A stretch of 64,000 nt of DNA from Sphaeramia orbicularis (GCF_902148855.1 NC_043965.1:26606023-26670022), one strand, 5' to 3'; positions 39,203-52,300 are shown, counted from the first letter of the stretch. Notes: a model not told the origin generated them from the letters alone. Program-made: numbers and translations.

Positions 39203-41220
39203 ATGTCGAGACTCATCGTTAAAAACCTCCCAAACGGGGTAAGTATGGTAACCAGCCCAGATATCAGCAGTCTGTTTGTTTCAGTCCACCTAAGTGTAAC
39301 TGTGTGGAACTTGTGCAGATGAAGGAGGACAGGTTCAGGGCGATGTTTGCTGCCTTCGGTACCGTGACAGACTCCACACTGAAGTTTACCAAGGATGGAA
39401 AGTTCCGCAAGTTTGGCTTCGTGGGTTTTAAAGCGGAGGAAGATGCAGACAGGGCTCTGAAACACTTCAACAAGAGCTTCGTGGACACGTCCAGAGTGAC
39501 GGTGTGTGTTTATTCCCCTTAACCCTTTATAGGACACTCATAGAAATACTCAGTTAGCTTAGTGTGTTATTGGATGACATGACAAGACTTTGACACTTTT
39601 GTAATTTTTTTCAAAAATTGTTATTGTTATGGAGAAAAGCAAGGTCATTGAAGTTACCATATTTGGGTCCTTGCCCACAAGTGGCCAAAAATAAATACAA
39701 ATCCAAGAAGTATATATAAAAAGTACAAGAAAAACACATGTAAGGTGAAAGGAACATATATTTTTGAACATTCGACCAACATAAGTGCTGATGCAGACAC
39801 CTGTCCACATCCACATTATCCCTTTGAACATCATTCCTTACATTAGTACCATTACTTCATGGTACCTAACAAAGCAGTTACACTCACTGTTCATGCAGAG
39901 GTGGACCTTACAGACCCTGTAGACCACATTGGACCTGAGATTGTTGCCTCACTCTCCTCATTCTAACTGTTGCTGTCACTGTCTTGTAATGTATGTGGAA
40001 ATTACCAAAAATAGTCACTTGCCTGATAAAGGGTTAAACTACAGGTTTATGTTGTTGTCATTCATTTGAGCATGTTATTTTTTATTTTTAGGTGGAGATG
40101 TGTAAGTCATTTGGAGATCCCAATAAACCAAGAGCCTGGAGCAAACACACTCAGAGCTCAAGCCAAGACAAACCCGCTGCCAAGACTGAAACTGACAGCA
40201 AAAAGGTGCCTGTCAACAGAAAAAAATGAAATTATCTCAACATATCTCATTTGTGTACTCAGCTAAACACATCCACAATGACAGACTGCTTTGTAATATT
40301 GTGTCTCTAGTGGAGACATTCGACACCTTGCTACCATTTTGGCTAATTACATTTATCCTGTCTTTAGAAGAAGAAACAGAAAAAGGAAACCAAGGACACA
40401 CTAGGAAATGTAAGTCACAGTCTCAACAGCAGCAGTTTTCTGTATTTGAAATATTCATTGACAATATAGGTGATGTCAAATCTCAATCAGAAACGAACCA
40501 TGTAACAAAAATTGGGATTAAGTACTAGATATATAATCTTGATTAACTGGCCATCAATAGTTACTTTTATTACTTGCATGTGTAATACTGGAACAGAAGA
40601 AATCGGATGATACAGAACACCACAGACCTCTCCTTTACATACAAACAGAATAGGATTAGAGTAAGATCAGCTCTGATTAAACTCTGCAATGGATGAAAAA
40701 GATATTTGTAGAGTTTTAAGTAAGTGTTAGAAAATGTATTGTTTTTGGCAAGAGTATTGTGTTTAGGGCAAAAATAAATAAATAAAAGATTATTAAATTA
40801 TTAAGAGACTCAGACATTACTCCACTGAAGTGAAATATTTTGTTGTTCACTTGGATCCCATTTAGATATTGATAGCTTCTTTTTATCTTGTGTATGTCAG
40901 CTGGAGGAGGATCAGGGATTCAAGGAGTTTCTGTCAGTGCATCAGAATCGAGGCCAAGCGCCCACGTGGGCGAATGACACTGCACAGCAACCAGAAAAGA
41001 CAAAGAAAAAGAAGAAGCCAGCTTCAGATGATTACCTCAACTTTGATTCAGACCCATCTGAGGATGAGGAGGAGGAGGCAGAGCTTGAGGAAGAGGAATA
41101 TGATGAAGATGAAGGTTGGATATGGAGGTTAGACTGAGGTTAAAAAAACCTTGGTCTAACTTTTATTTATGTGGTTTGATATCACTAGTACATGCCTCAG
41201 ATAAACACATTTGTCCTCAC

Positions 41221-41294
<74 letters not shown>

Positions 41295-44200
41295 TGTTGT
41301 ATATTTCACTGTTCAAACTATTTTGTTGCTCTCAGATGCCACTAAAGAAGCACTCAAATCTGGCTTGTCGGACATGGAGTACCTGCGATCAAAGGTGACA
41401 AAAACAAGTGACACCATGGAGGAGGCTGAAGATGAAGGTGTGGATGATGAAGATGAGGATCATGGTCCTGTGCAGCACACTGACAGTGCCTATGAGAGTG
41501 GTGACAGAGAAAATCTTTCAAAGATTAAAACAGCAGTGTCCTCTGAGGATAAAAAGAAAGGCAAAGCAAAGAAGGCTGCAACAAATGAGGTAACTTTTTA
41601 ATTAATACATATTAAACAAATTCGTGTTTAAAAATACAATGCAGCAAGTTTGTACGTTAAAAACCTCCATCTGTTTCCTTCAGATAGAACCAGCAACAGA
41701 GTTCACAGTGAAGCTGAGAGGAGCCCCTTTTAATGTAAAGGAGGTGAGTGAACACTTTGTAATATTACAGATTTAGTTTTGGCTTAAACTCAAGACATTT
41801 CAGTATTTTCATTAATAAAAATATTATAATTTTAATGTTTGTCATTAACAGCAACAAATTCGTGAGTTCATGACACCACTGAAGCCTGCTGCCATCAGGA
41901 TTGGAAAGAATGAAAGTGGAAATAGAACAGGTATGTCACTGAAATTTGTGTTTTAACATACGAAGTGTGACTCTATTCATCACATTTATCACCTAAGTAT
42001 TGCCTTGTGTGTATTTGTTTCAGGTTATGTATATGTAGATGTGTACTCTGAAGAAGAAGTGCAGAAGGCCTTAAAGAAGAATAAAGACTACATAGGTGAA
42101 AAAAATATTTCTGTACAAAATTTATGGAGCGGTGTTGTATTACAGAGTGTGGCTGTAAAAACATTTTGGATTATTGCGTTTTTTAGGAGGCCGTTATATT
42201 GAGGTTTTCCGTGTGGATGCCTCTGGAGGTAAAAAGAAAGACTGGAAAGACAAAGAAATTGACAGAAACTTTACTAGGAAGCTCAAGGAGGATGAGGAGG
42301 AGGAAGATGTTTCAGAGTCAGGCAGACTTTTCATTAGAAACCTTCCTTACACGTGTACTGAAGAAGAAATCGAAGAGCTGTTCGCTAAACACGGTCAGTT
42401 AAAAACTCACAAATACAAAAACACACAGACCCTCAGATGCCAAAATGAGTTTGCTTTTGTTTATGATATTTGTTTCCTACAGGGCCTTTATCCGATGTGC
42501 TATTCCCTATTGACAGTCTAACCAAGAGACCAAAAGGGTTTGCTTTTGTAACATACATGATTCCAGAACATGCTGTGACAGCCCTGGCTCAGCTGGACGG
42601 ACACGTATTTCAGGTATTTGATTTAAAATGAATTTTTGTAATGTAACTTTTTCTAGAATGTCTGCATTTATTGATTCATTTTCATTTACAAATGACTTTT
42701 GGGCTGGCTGCTCTTAGGGCAGGATGCTTCACTTGCTTCCCTCCACAGTAAAAAAGGAAAAGCCTGAATCGTCAGATGGTGGTGGTCCTGGTTCCTCCTC
42801 TTACAAACGACAAAAAGATGCTAAAAATAAGGCTTCAAGCTCCAGGTTTATATAATCACTTAATCTTCTGCCACATAGTTTGCATGCTTTCTTTGAATTC
42901 ACTCATAATTATTCTATTACATCGCACATTCTTCATTAAATTTATGCATATTTTTAGTTCCCACAACTGGAACTCCTTGTTTCTTGGCACAAGTGCAGTA
43001 GCTGATGCTATTGCTGAAAAGTACAACACCACAAAAAGCCAAGTCCTTGACCATGTGAGTAGCACTACATCCTGTTTCTCTAAATATTCAGCATTCGCAT
43101 TTCATTGACCAAAACTACAACGTCCCAGTCAAGATGCACATTTTAAGTGTATTACACTTTTTGGATCTCGTGTTTTCTACAGGAGTCAAAGGGGAGTGTA
43201 GCAGTGAGGATGGCTCTGGGTGAAACTCAGATCGTACAGGAGACTCGACAGTTTCTTCTGGACAACAGTGTCAGTCTGGATTCTTTTAGTCAGGTATGTT
43301 AAAATTTAACCATTAACTCCTTGGCCACTTTCACATGCTCAAAAATTATTCTACTTTTTGCTCTTCTGAAAAAAAATATATACTTGATACTCAAAATAAA
43401 GTTATTTGTTCTACTGTCCTGTTTATTAGATCATTAGGAATATATTTGTACTATAATGTCCATTATTTATTTGATAAGCTTGGAAGAGAACACAAAATAT
43501 TTTTTAAGACCAAGCTATAAATGAAATTTTAATTTTATAATCAGTTGTAATATACAACAATATGCAAATGACTGCAGCTTTTCATGATTTTACACTTATT
43601 ATAGAAAAGAAAACTCTGCTGAGCTGTTTGGATTGCTGATGAACATGATGAGTGTTCCATTTATATTCTCATTCATGTACAGCTGTACATATTCAGATCA
43701 ACATAAAAATGTTTTTCATGGGTGACACATTTGTTGGACTGTGGAAACAGCCTGTCTTTCATTTCCTCATCCACCCTCTTAAGGTCACTGTTTTAAGATT
43801 TGTGCACATCCAAAAGCCTCTTAGAATCCATTTGCTTTCAATTGTGTAAAACTATGTGTGTGATGGTTGTTTAAGCCATGCATCTACTCCAGCCTTACAA
43901 ACTGTTGGCCAATTGCTTTGTGTAGAACACTAAAGGCTAACTGTAAACAGGGAAGAGTCTGTGTATAGAAAACTGCTGTAAAATGTCCAAGTGGGACACA
44001 CATTCTGACTGCAGTGTATACATGTCCAAAGAATGTTCCTAAAAACTGAATAATTTCGGCATATCCCATGTTTTAATCAGAATGTGGTCTATTTAGAGGG
44101 TTGCTGGAGCCTATCCCATCAGTCCAAGTCTAGGTAAACCCTGGATTTGTTGCCAGTTCATTGCAGGGCTGACATGTAGAGATGATCAACCATCCACTCT

Positions 44201-47200
44201 CACATTTACACAAACAGTCAATGTAGACCAACCATTTTAACCCATTAAGGTGCACGTCTTTGGATGGTGGGAGGAAGCCGCAGACAGTGCCACCACTGTG
44301 TCCCTTTTGTAGAATATCTAAATGGGGCGGCCATGGCTCAGGAGGTAGATAACCGAAGGGTTGGCGGTTCAAATCCCGCTCTGTCTTAGTCTGTCTGTTG
44401 TGTCCTTTGGCAAGACACTTCACCCTCCTGGCCTCCAGTGCCACTCACACTGGTGTATGAATGTTTGGTGGTGGTCGGAGGAGCCGTAAGCGCGAATTGG
44501 CAGTCATGCTTCTGTCAGCCTGCCCCAGGGCAGCTGTGGCTACAGATGTAGTTTACCACCACCAGAAGGGGAATGTGAGAGCGAATGAATAATAGGTCAA
44601 TAATGTAAAGCGCTTTGAGTGTCCAAAATGCACTATAGAAATCTAATCCATTATTATTATTAATAAATGGAACATTCTGTTTACATAAGCCATATTCAGT
44701 TTGGAGTACTGACTTATTGGAATCATAATAATGTATGTTGTGCAACTATTTACATTGTCCTTACTGAAGTGATCCAGATGACGTTGTGATCATAGATGTA
44801 TGTTCTGTTTACAGGCAGCAGCACCGAGGAGCATGACTGTGATCCTAGTGAAGAACCTTCCAGCCGGGGTGACGGTGTCACAGCTGGAAGAGCTCTTCTC
44901 TCCTCATGGTTCGCTGGGCCGAGTGCTGCTGCCACCCTCAGGACTCACCGCCATTGTTGAGTTCCTGGAGCCAACTGAAGCCAAACGAGCTTTCACCAAA
45001 CTGGCATACAGCAAGGTGTGTAACTCATTTTATTTATTTTAGTTGTTTATTTAAATGTAAATATTTTCTAGGGGCAATAATTATAGACTTTGTTACATTA
45101 AAACATGCAATTGATGCGATGTATATATAACTTTTAGCCACATTAGCTAATTTGCAGACCATGTCTCTGGTTTGGCTTTTAAGAAACAACATGTAAACAA
45201 ACAAGACTAAAAGTATCAGAACAACATTAAAATCAATAATAATTAAACATTTGACAAAATGCATATGCTTTGACAGAGACCATCATGAAAAAAGTGTGAA
45301 CTGATGGCATGTTTTCAGTAGCAGCACTTTGTTCACTTCAGTTTTTCCCTGAAACTGTAGTTCCATCACATCCCATTGTATTTGGAATGGGCACCTGTGG
45401 GAGTGTTTGTGGCCAAACCTGAACCAGGTACAGTCCTACTAATATACACTCAGTGCATGACAATTTTTTTCAAGTTTACCTTTTTTTTAAACATTATCAT
45501 TTGAACAAACAGATGATGTTTTGAATCTTTTTAACCAAGTATTAGAAAAGGAGGATGCTGTAAAAGAGGAAAATATGAAAGAAGAGGAGAAAGAAGAAGA
45601 TGATGATGAGGAGGAGGAAAGCACTCCTGGTTCAACACTTTTCATTAAGAATCTTAACTTCAGTACAACAGAAGAGAAACTACAGGAGGTAAAGTTGTAG
45701 AGACTCTCAGTCAGTTATTAATAATCACAGGCTGCTGATTAAGATACTTAGAAATGTTTGTTGGTTTATTGCAGACCTTCTCCAAATGTGGAAAGGTCAA
45801 GTCCTGCACCATCTCCAAGAAGAAGGATAAAGCAGGTACAAATGTTAAAACCATCTGTTTCTTACCCATATTGACTGGAAACTGCTGAAAACAAATCTTG
45901 GAATTTCAAAATTGCATTGTCTTGCAAATCTGCTGCATAAATTCCTGCATATGAGTCTGTTAAGACTAAGAAAAATCCATATTACTTTTTTTTTTTTAAT
46001 TCAGTAATTTCACTTGATCTCATGTTTTTTTTGTTTAATAAGATCTGGCCTCTTGGAAAAAAAACTAAAAGATACAACTTGAAAAAGTCCAAGACTGGAA
46101 AAATATATAGTATAAAAAGTGAACTATATTGTAAAAAAAATTCAACATTTCTAATGTGGGAGAGATTCCTATGTTACTATTTGGATAATGTTGATTAGGT
46201 ATCAAACATATTTTTGTTTTCATAAATTTTAGTTAAATTATACTGTTGCAAATTTCAACATGGCTTTGAATTTATATTTTCATGTGTATATATCAACATT
46301 TCAAAGAAAGTGTCATGAAAATTGGCTTCAAACACATGGAAATCTCACAGATAATTATTGTTTACATTGTGTCTGAGACATATTTGAGACATTTTGGATT
46401 CATTAATTTGCCATATACCAAATTACAATGATTTAAAACTAGAAGAAGTGTATTAGAGGGAAACATTTTTCTGTGTGGGCTGTCAGTTGTTGTGATATAA
46501 CATTCATCTTACATTGTTTGTTTCACTTTCAGGAAAGATGTTGTCCATGGGCTATGGCTTTGTTCAGTATCAGACAGCACAGGCAGCTCAGAAAGCCCTG
46601 AAGCAGCTGCAGGTACTGACCCGATTTCATTGGTTGGACTCAAACGAGCTGTCTCTGTTTGACTGACGGGTTATTTTCTTCATCTCAAACAGCACTGCAG
46701 CGTCGATGATCACAAGTTAGAGCTGAAGATTTCAGAGAGAGCCACAAGGTTAAGATCTTCTTCTGTAGTGTATAAATAAAGTTACAGGGGACATGTAAAT
46801 GCCTCTGCTGTCACTGTAAATAGTATTATATTATAATGATTTTTCGTGTGTTTAGGGTTACCGAAGTGTCACACAAGAAGAAACAATCTGAGAAAAAACA
46901 GACCGGGTCTAAGATCCTTGTGCGAAACGTCCCCTTCCAGGCCACCGTCAGGGAAATTCGAGAACTCTTCTGGTATCATTCACAAACGCTCAGCTGTTTT
47001 AATTGATTTTTGGTGAAATATAATGTTCAATATAGATTATTTGATCATTTTATCCTTTCTCTCCACTCAGTACTTTTGGAGAGCTGAAGACAGTCCGACT
47101 TCCCAAAAAAGCAGCTGGAACAGGGAATCATAGAGGCTTTGGCTTTGTGGACTTCCTCACTAAACAGGATGCCAAGGTCTGTGTGTGATTTAATGAGGGC

Positions 47201-48216
47201 TCCTAAACAGTGTGGGGAACATGTGGAGTTTGACTAAAGTAAAAAAGATAAGAAAGATTACAGGAAAATATTTGTATTTCCAAATTATGTTTATTCTAAT
47301 ATAAGATTAATCTCTGAAAGTAAATTATGTTTTCATTTGATCTGTCAAAGCAAGACCAGACTAAATACCTTTTGGGACTAAACACACTCATCTACAGCTG
47401 CATCTATGCCTCTAATTTTGTCCAGGGTTTGTTTGATTTGTAACATCTATTGACTTTTGGCAAATATTTGGCAGAAAATCAGCATATATAGTCAGAATAT
47501 AATGCATAGATGTTAACTGCTGGGTTTTAAAACCTTTAAAAATGTACATATTAAACATTTTTCAATTTGTCTTTAGTGGTTCTTTATGCACTAAAGTATC
47601 CTGAAGTTTGGAAAAGTGTAGGAAATCTGAGATGATGAAAGTCTTAATTTTGTTATTACCTCCACCAAGGAGGTTATGTTTTTGCCGACATTGGTTTGTT
47701 TGTTTGTCTGTCTGTCCGTCCATGTGCAAGATAACTCAAAAAGTTATGGATGGATTTGGATGAAAATTTCAGGAAATGTTGATACTGACACAAGGAACAA
47801 ATGATTAAATTTTGGTGGTGATGGGGGGGGCACTGATCTGCCTTGGCGGAGGTCTGCGCTCTCTGAGTGCTTTTCTAGTCTTAAAAATTAAACCCTCTTT
47901 TTTTCTTCATAGAAAGCATTTGCCGCACTGTGCCACAGCACTCATCTGTACGGGAGACGTCTGGTGCTGGAATGGGCTGATGCTGAGGACTCAGTGGAGA
48001 CACTGAGACGAAAAACAGCTGAACATTTTCATGGTAAAACTATGTACTTTTTAACAGCACCCACAACGTTGTGCATGAAATGTAAGAAAATCTTGTATTG
48101 GGTCATTTAAACTTTGTATTTTGTTATCCCCGTCAGTCGCTGCCAAAAAGCAACGAAAGGCCGAGGTACTGGAAGGAATTATGGAGTCTATGGAGACTGA
48201 AGGGGTTGAAGACTGA
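39203..48216 (+). CDS. rbm19: RNA-binding protein 19, six-RRM ribosome biogenesis factor
   Basis: Twenty-four exons: 39203-39238, 39319-39501, 40092-40205, 40368-40409, 40901-41114, 41336-41589, 41684-41743, 41852-41930, 42024-42095, 42187-42393, 42483-42613, 42718-42845, 42958-43054, 43183-43293, 44815-45015, 45361-45427, 45513-45688, 45775-45835, 46533-46612, 46693-46748, 46856-46972, 47071-47176, 47913-48033, 48137-48216. They encode 930 residues. RRM1 starts at the N-terminus ([10 protein letters not shown]); RRM2 lies near 288-365, RRM3 near 397-475 ([10 protein letters not shown]), RRM4 near 582-655 ([10 protein letters not shown]), RRM5 near 707-785 ([10 protein letters not shown]) and RRM6 near 809-890 (KILVRNVPF). 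Asp/Glu- and Lys-rich linkers lie after RRM1 and before RRM5. The family is the vertebrate counterpart of yeast Mrd1, nucleolar, and needed for pre-rRNA processing and 18S rRNA formation. In zebrafish the gene (npo) is required for gut development. The length is close to human RBM19. Confidence 0.98.
39523..40033. mobile_element. piggyBac-type MITE filling rbm19 intron 2, 511 bp
   Basis: Begins TTAA|CCCTTTATAGG and ends CCTGATAAAGGG|TTAA: TTAA target duplications and short inverted ends. It occupies 511 of the 590 bases of the intron, starting 21 bases after the exon 2 donor and ending 58 bases before exon 3. Confidence 0.65.
41228..41293 (+). repeat. (TA)n(CA)n compound microsatellite in rbm19 intron 5
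   Basis: About 16 TA units followed by about 16 CA units, ending 43 bases before the exon 6 start at 41336. Confidence 0.95.
44095..44300 (-). repeat. Decayed L2/Maui-like LINE-end fragment in rbm19 intron 14
   Basis: Contains GTTGCTGGAGCCTATCCCAT, GCCAGTTCATTGCAGGGC and CTTTGGATGGTGGGAGGAAG, the complement-orientation phrases of the repeat at 36757. Confidence 0.5.
44324..44665 (+). mobile_element. tRNA-derived SINE in rbm19 intron 14
   Basis: The head GGGGCGGCCATGGCTCAGGA holds an A-box-like motif and GGCGGTTCAAATCCC a B-box, the internal Pol III promoter. The body includes TTGGCAAGACACTTCACCC, and the 3' end CACTATAGAAATCTAATCC-ATTATT... is a LINE-shared tail with an (ATT)n run. Length is about 340 bases. 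Confidence 0.7.
47661..47866 (+). repeat. CCTCCGCCAAGG repeat family, copy 2, rbm19 intron 22
   Basis: Starts ACCTCCACCAAGGAGG, contains (TTTG)n/(TCTG)n, and ends CTTGGCGGAGGTCTGCG, 47 bases before exon 23 at 47913. Confidence 0.65.
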
Positions 48217-48757
48217 GGTCTTTACTCGCTATTGTCCTGACAGAAGAAACCAAGGCATCTGAGTGATTCTCTGTGAACTGACTTGCAAAAAATAAGGACC
48301 TGAGTGTCATGTGTAGACAGAAAAAATGAAATGATCAAGTAATTTAAAGTTTTGCAGATCGTTGGAGCCTCAGGATTTGTTATAACCATATCTCTTGTAC
48401 AGAACTGAAGCCTCATAGGGACATGTTTGGATTCATGTCTGCTTTTTTGTATAAAAATGTATTTCATTCTGTAAATGCTAAAGTTTTATGCCTCGTGTTT
48501 GTTTTGTTTTGTGGACAACAGTGACTGTGAAAACAGTGCAATGTGAGCAAGTACTTTCACTCATTACTCTAGTAAGTACAAATTTGAGATGCTCAAGTAT
48601 TTTTATATTCTGCAACTTTATTCCTCTGCTCACTTGCAATCTTTTTTTTTTATCCCCTTTCTGTTAAGTGAAAACTGTTATTTCCAAATGTGTTAATTTT
48701 GGATGTATGTGATAATTAAGGTCCTATATGGTTGAAGAAAACTCAACTTCTGAGGCT

Positions 48758-48763
48758 AATAAA
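48758..48763 (+). terminator. Possible rbm19 poly(A) signal
   Basis: AATAAA about 540 bases after the rbm19 stop. The stretch 48217-49340 has no supported gene. Around 48890 it includes a string (TGGACAAAAGTTTTGGCA) resembling ends of fish Tc1-type repeats, but no matching second end was found. Confidence 0.4.
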
Positions 48764-49348
48764 CTCTTTAAAACCCTTTTGGAGTATCAGGAAAAACCAA
48801 TGCGACAAAGCTGAAAACAAGGTTTTTTTTCTTAGCTTTTAAAAAGCTGACTTTTTTTTTAGAAACATGGTTCTCACAGGACAGACGCTACAATCATGGA
48901 CAAAAGTTTTGGCACTGACATAAATTTTGGTTTTGGTTTTAACTTCCTGATTTGTTCTTTTAGATTTTGTTCTACATGGTTCATATTTTCATTGAGGAAC
49001 AATTATAATCACTGTATATGTTTCAAAGACTTTTATTTGCAAATAAGCCACACTGATGTAAAGAATTAATGTGTCAGCGCTAAAGCTTTAGGCCTTTACT
49101 GTACAAACATCCAATGATCTTATAGAATATAATTGTTGTAGATAAAACTTTAGATGAAGTTGATAAAATGAGCTCAACAACAAACATCTACTGCAATAAA
49201 ATGCCACATTCTTGCAAGAACAAAAATATGTTTAATTGTAAAATGCTTACAGGAACCATTTTACGGTAAAGTAAATTCTGATGACATTCGATGCACATGT
49301 ACTTAGAGTATTTCCAGGCTTTTATTTTGAAAGTCTAGGGTTGGTTTG

Positions 49349-49358
49349 GTCACGTGAC
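49349..49358. promoter_or_regulatory. CLEAR (TFEB/TFE3-type) palindrome upstream of plbd2
   Basis: GTCACGTGAC is an exact match to the CLEAR consensus bound by TFEB/TFE3/MITF at lysosomal gene promoters. It lies 38 bases before the plbd2 start codon. Because the gene product is a lysosomal hydrolase, control by the lysosome-biogenesis programme is a natural inference. USF could bind the same E-box. Confidence 0.6.
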
Positions 49359-49396
49359 TGGTCATCCGGGTGATCATATGATTAGTTGTTGTGAAC

Positions 49397-52300
49397 ATGG
49401 CGCACAGGCCGAACGAAATGTTTTGTTTTGGAGACTTTAGTGCCTTTGTAAAAGTTTTATCGTTTTTATCCGCCTTGGGTTTAATGTGTATGTCGGTTCG
49501 AGCTGAAATACGAACTGCGGTTATTGACAAACAGAGTGGACAGCTGTCTGTCGTCGAGGGATTTCGAGAGGATTTCGTGGCGTGGGCAAATTTCACTGAC
49601 GATATTGATACGACGGGGTAAGTGTCTTTAAGGCGGGGGTCTGTTTTTATAGTGTCAGTGTTGTCACCTGACATAAAAGGGTTGTGCGAGGCTAATGTGA
49701 AGCTCTAAACTATATACACTGAACAAAAATATAAACGCACCACTTTTGTTTTTGCTCCCATTTTTCATGAGCTGAACTCAAAGATCTAAAACTTTTTCTG
49801 TGTACACACAAGGTTTATTTCTCTCAAATATTGTTCACAAATCTGTCTAAATTTGTGTTAGTGAACACTTCTCCTTTGCTGAGATAATCCATCCACCTCA
49901 CAGGTGTGGCATATCAAGATGCTGATTAGACAGCATGATTTTTGCACAGGTGTGCCTTAGGCTGGCCACAATAAAAGGCCACTCCAAAATGTTCAGTTTT
50001 ATCACAGCACAATACCACAGATGTCACAAGTTTTGAGGGAATATGCAATTGGCATGCTGACTTCAGGAATCTCCACCAGAGCTTTTGCCTGTGAATTGAA
50101 TGTTCATTTCTCTACCATAAGCCATCTCCAAAGCTGTTTCAGAGAATTCATGAAGAAGACTGTGCGAGGAAAATGGTGGTCACACCAAATACTGACTGGT
50201 TTTCTGACCCCCCTGGACCACCCAATACAGTAAAACTGCACATTTTAGAGTGGCCTTTTATTATGGCCAGCCTAAGTCACACCTGTGCAATAATCCTGCT
50301 GTCTAATCAGCATCTTGATATGCCACACCTGTGAGGTGGATGGATTATCTCAGCAAAGGACAAGGGAGAAATGCTCACTAACACAGATTTAGACAAATTT
50401 ATGAACAATATTTGAGAGAAATAGGCCTTTTGTGTACATAGAAAAAGTTTTAGATCTTTGAGTTCAGCTCATGAAAAATGGGAGCAAAAACAAAAGTGGT
50501 GTGTTTATATTTTTGTTCAGTGTACGTATAAAAACACAAGTAGATAAAACATGACTGAGAAGTCTAGGTGATTTGTTTAAAGTGGACATTCACTCATGAC
50601 AACAATAATATCAAACAAAAAAAAAAAATGGCGTCGAAATATTTCTTACTATTTTACATCTTACGTAGCTACAACACCAGTGTTTTCCCCCTAATTCTGG
50701 GCTGATACCAATGTTTAAAATGTCATTTTGGCTAATGGTATTTTCTGTTTGTTGTTTTATGACCCCGTCCCCCAAAGGGGAGGTAAGGGGTATTGTTTTT
50801 GGTTTGGTTTGTTTCTTTGTTTGCTTGTTTGTTCAACACTCTAGCAGCAAAACTATTGGTTGAATTCATACCAAATTGGGTTTACAGATTGCCAGTGACC
50901 CAGAATAGATGTGATTACATTTTGGGAACAGTAGGTCAAAGTTCTAATTTTTAATGAATTTAAAAAAAAATTCCCCCATTTTCTCTTCATGGGCAAAATT
51001 TCAAATGTCTGTAGTGGCAAAACTATTGGTTGAATTCGTACCGAATTGACTTTATAGATTGCCAGTGACCCAGAGTAGATCTCAGTACATTTTGGGAACA
51101 AAATTTAGGTCAAAGTTCTATTTTTTTTTAATGATTTTTTCTTTTTTTTTAATCTTCCCATTTACTTATAATGGGCAAAACATGTGCAAGGGGGCTGGGT
51201 TTGTTGTGCCTGACACCACTTGTTTTTTTTTTTGTTGTTGTTATTAATCCCCCTTGTCTCTGAGGAAGACAAAAAAAAATCATTATATAAAAACAGACAT
51301 ACTGTATTATCTGTATTGAAGGCTTTTTATCTTTTCATCACATTGACTTTCAATGAGCACAAATTTATGAAACTTTTATAACACAATAGGTTATCTGTCT
51401 CTGCCAAGGGAGAAATTACATTTTTAAAAGCTGATATTCACTGATGCTGATTTTCAGCAAATATGTTATGTCCCTGAACCCAGGGCACAGGCAAAAAGAA
51501 ATAGAGTAATACAAGGATTTCCACTGAGGCTCACAGGTTTTAGTTGAGATGAGTCCAGAAACACTAAGTCTGTAGCAGAAAATTAATGTATGTTGTATGG
51601 CTCATTGGCATAATTTACAGTGCAAACGTAAATTGTTGCCTGTTGATAACTGATTCATATGTGATGTTGTTTCAGATGGTCTTTCTTGGAGATCACAACC
51701 AGCAGTCAGTACAATGACAGTATCCAGGCGTATGCTGCTGGAGCAGTGGAGGCTGCAGTCACATCCCAGGTCACATTAAATTGTCACTTTATAGACTTAT
51801 TATGCATGTTTTATTTACTCCTATTGCATCAAATTTAAATTTAATATCTTGGTGTGCATGTTGATTTTAGCTCATCTATAAGCACTGGATGAACACTCTA
51901 ATGGGTTACTGTGGGCCGTTTACAACTCAGTCCGGTTACTGTGAACGCCTTAAAGCTTTCATCACAACCAACCTCCAATGGGTTCAGGAACAAATAGAGA
52001 AGCAGCCGAGTTCACCATACTGGTACCAGGTACTTGTAGTAATGTTTATTTTCCAAGGGAAGTAGATTATTAGTATAAAAATAAAGTTGTTGTCATTATC
52101 TATTTTCTCTGTGGTCAGGTTCGTCTTGCTCTGCTGCAGCTGAAAGGTCTGGAGGACAGCTACAATGACCAGCTGTCTTTTCCTACTGGGCCGTTGTGCA
52201 TCAACCCATTTGGCTTCCTGTATTTCATTGTTCTTATTTTGAATTAATCAGACACTTGCCTTAATTTTTCTCAAACCTTGTTCCTCATATTCTTACTGCC

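Noticed and set aside
44350-44385. tRNA gene suggested by A- and B-box motifs
   Set aside because: Part of a SINE head; the rest does not fold as a cloverleaf with a proper acceptor stem.
48890-49300. Tc1-type element starting at TGGACAAAAGTTTTGGCA
   Set aside because: Only one end resembles the family; no matching inverted end before plbd2.
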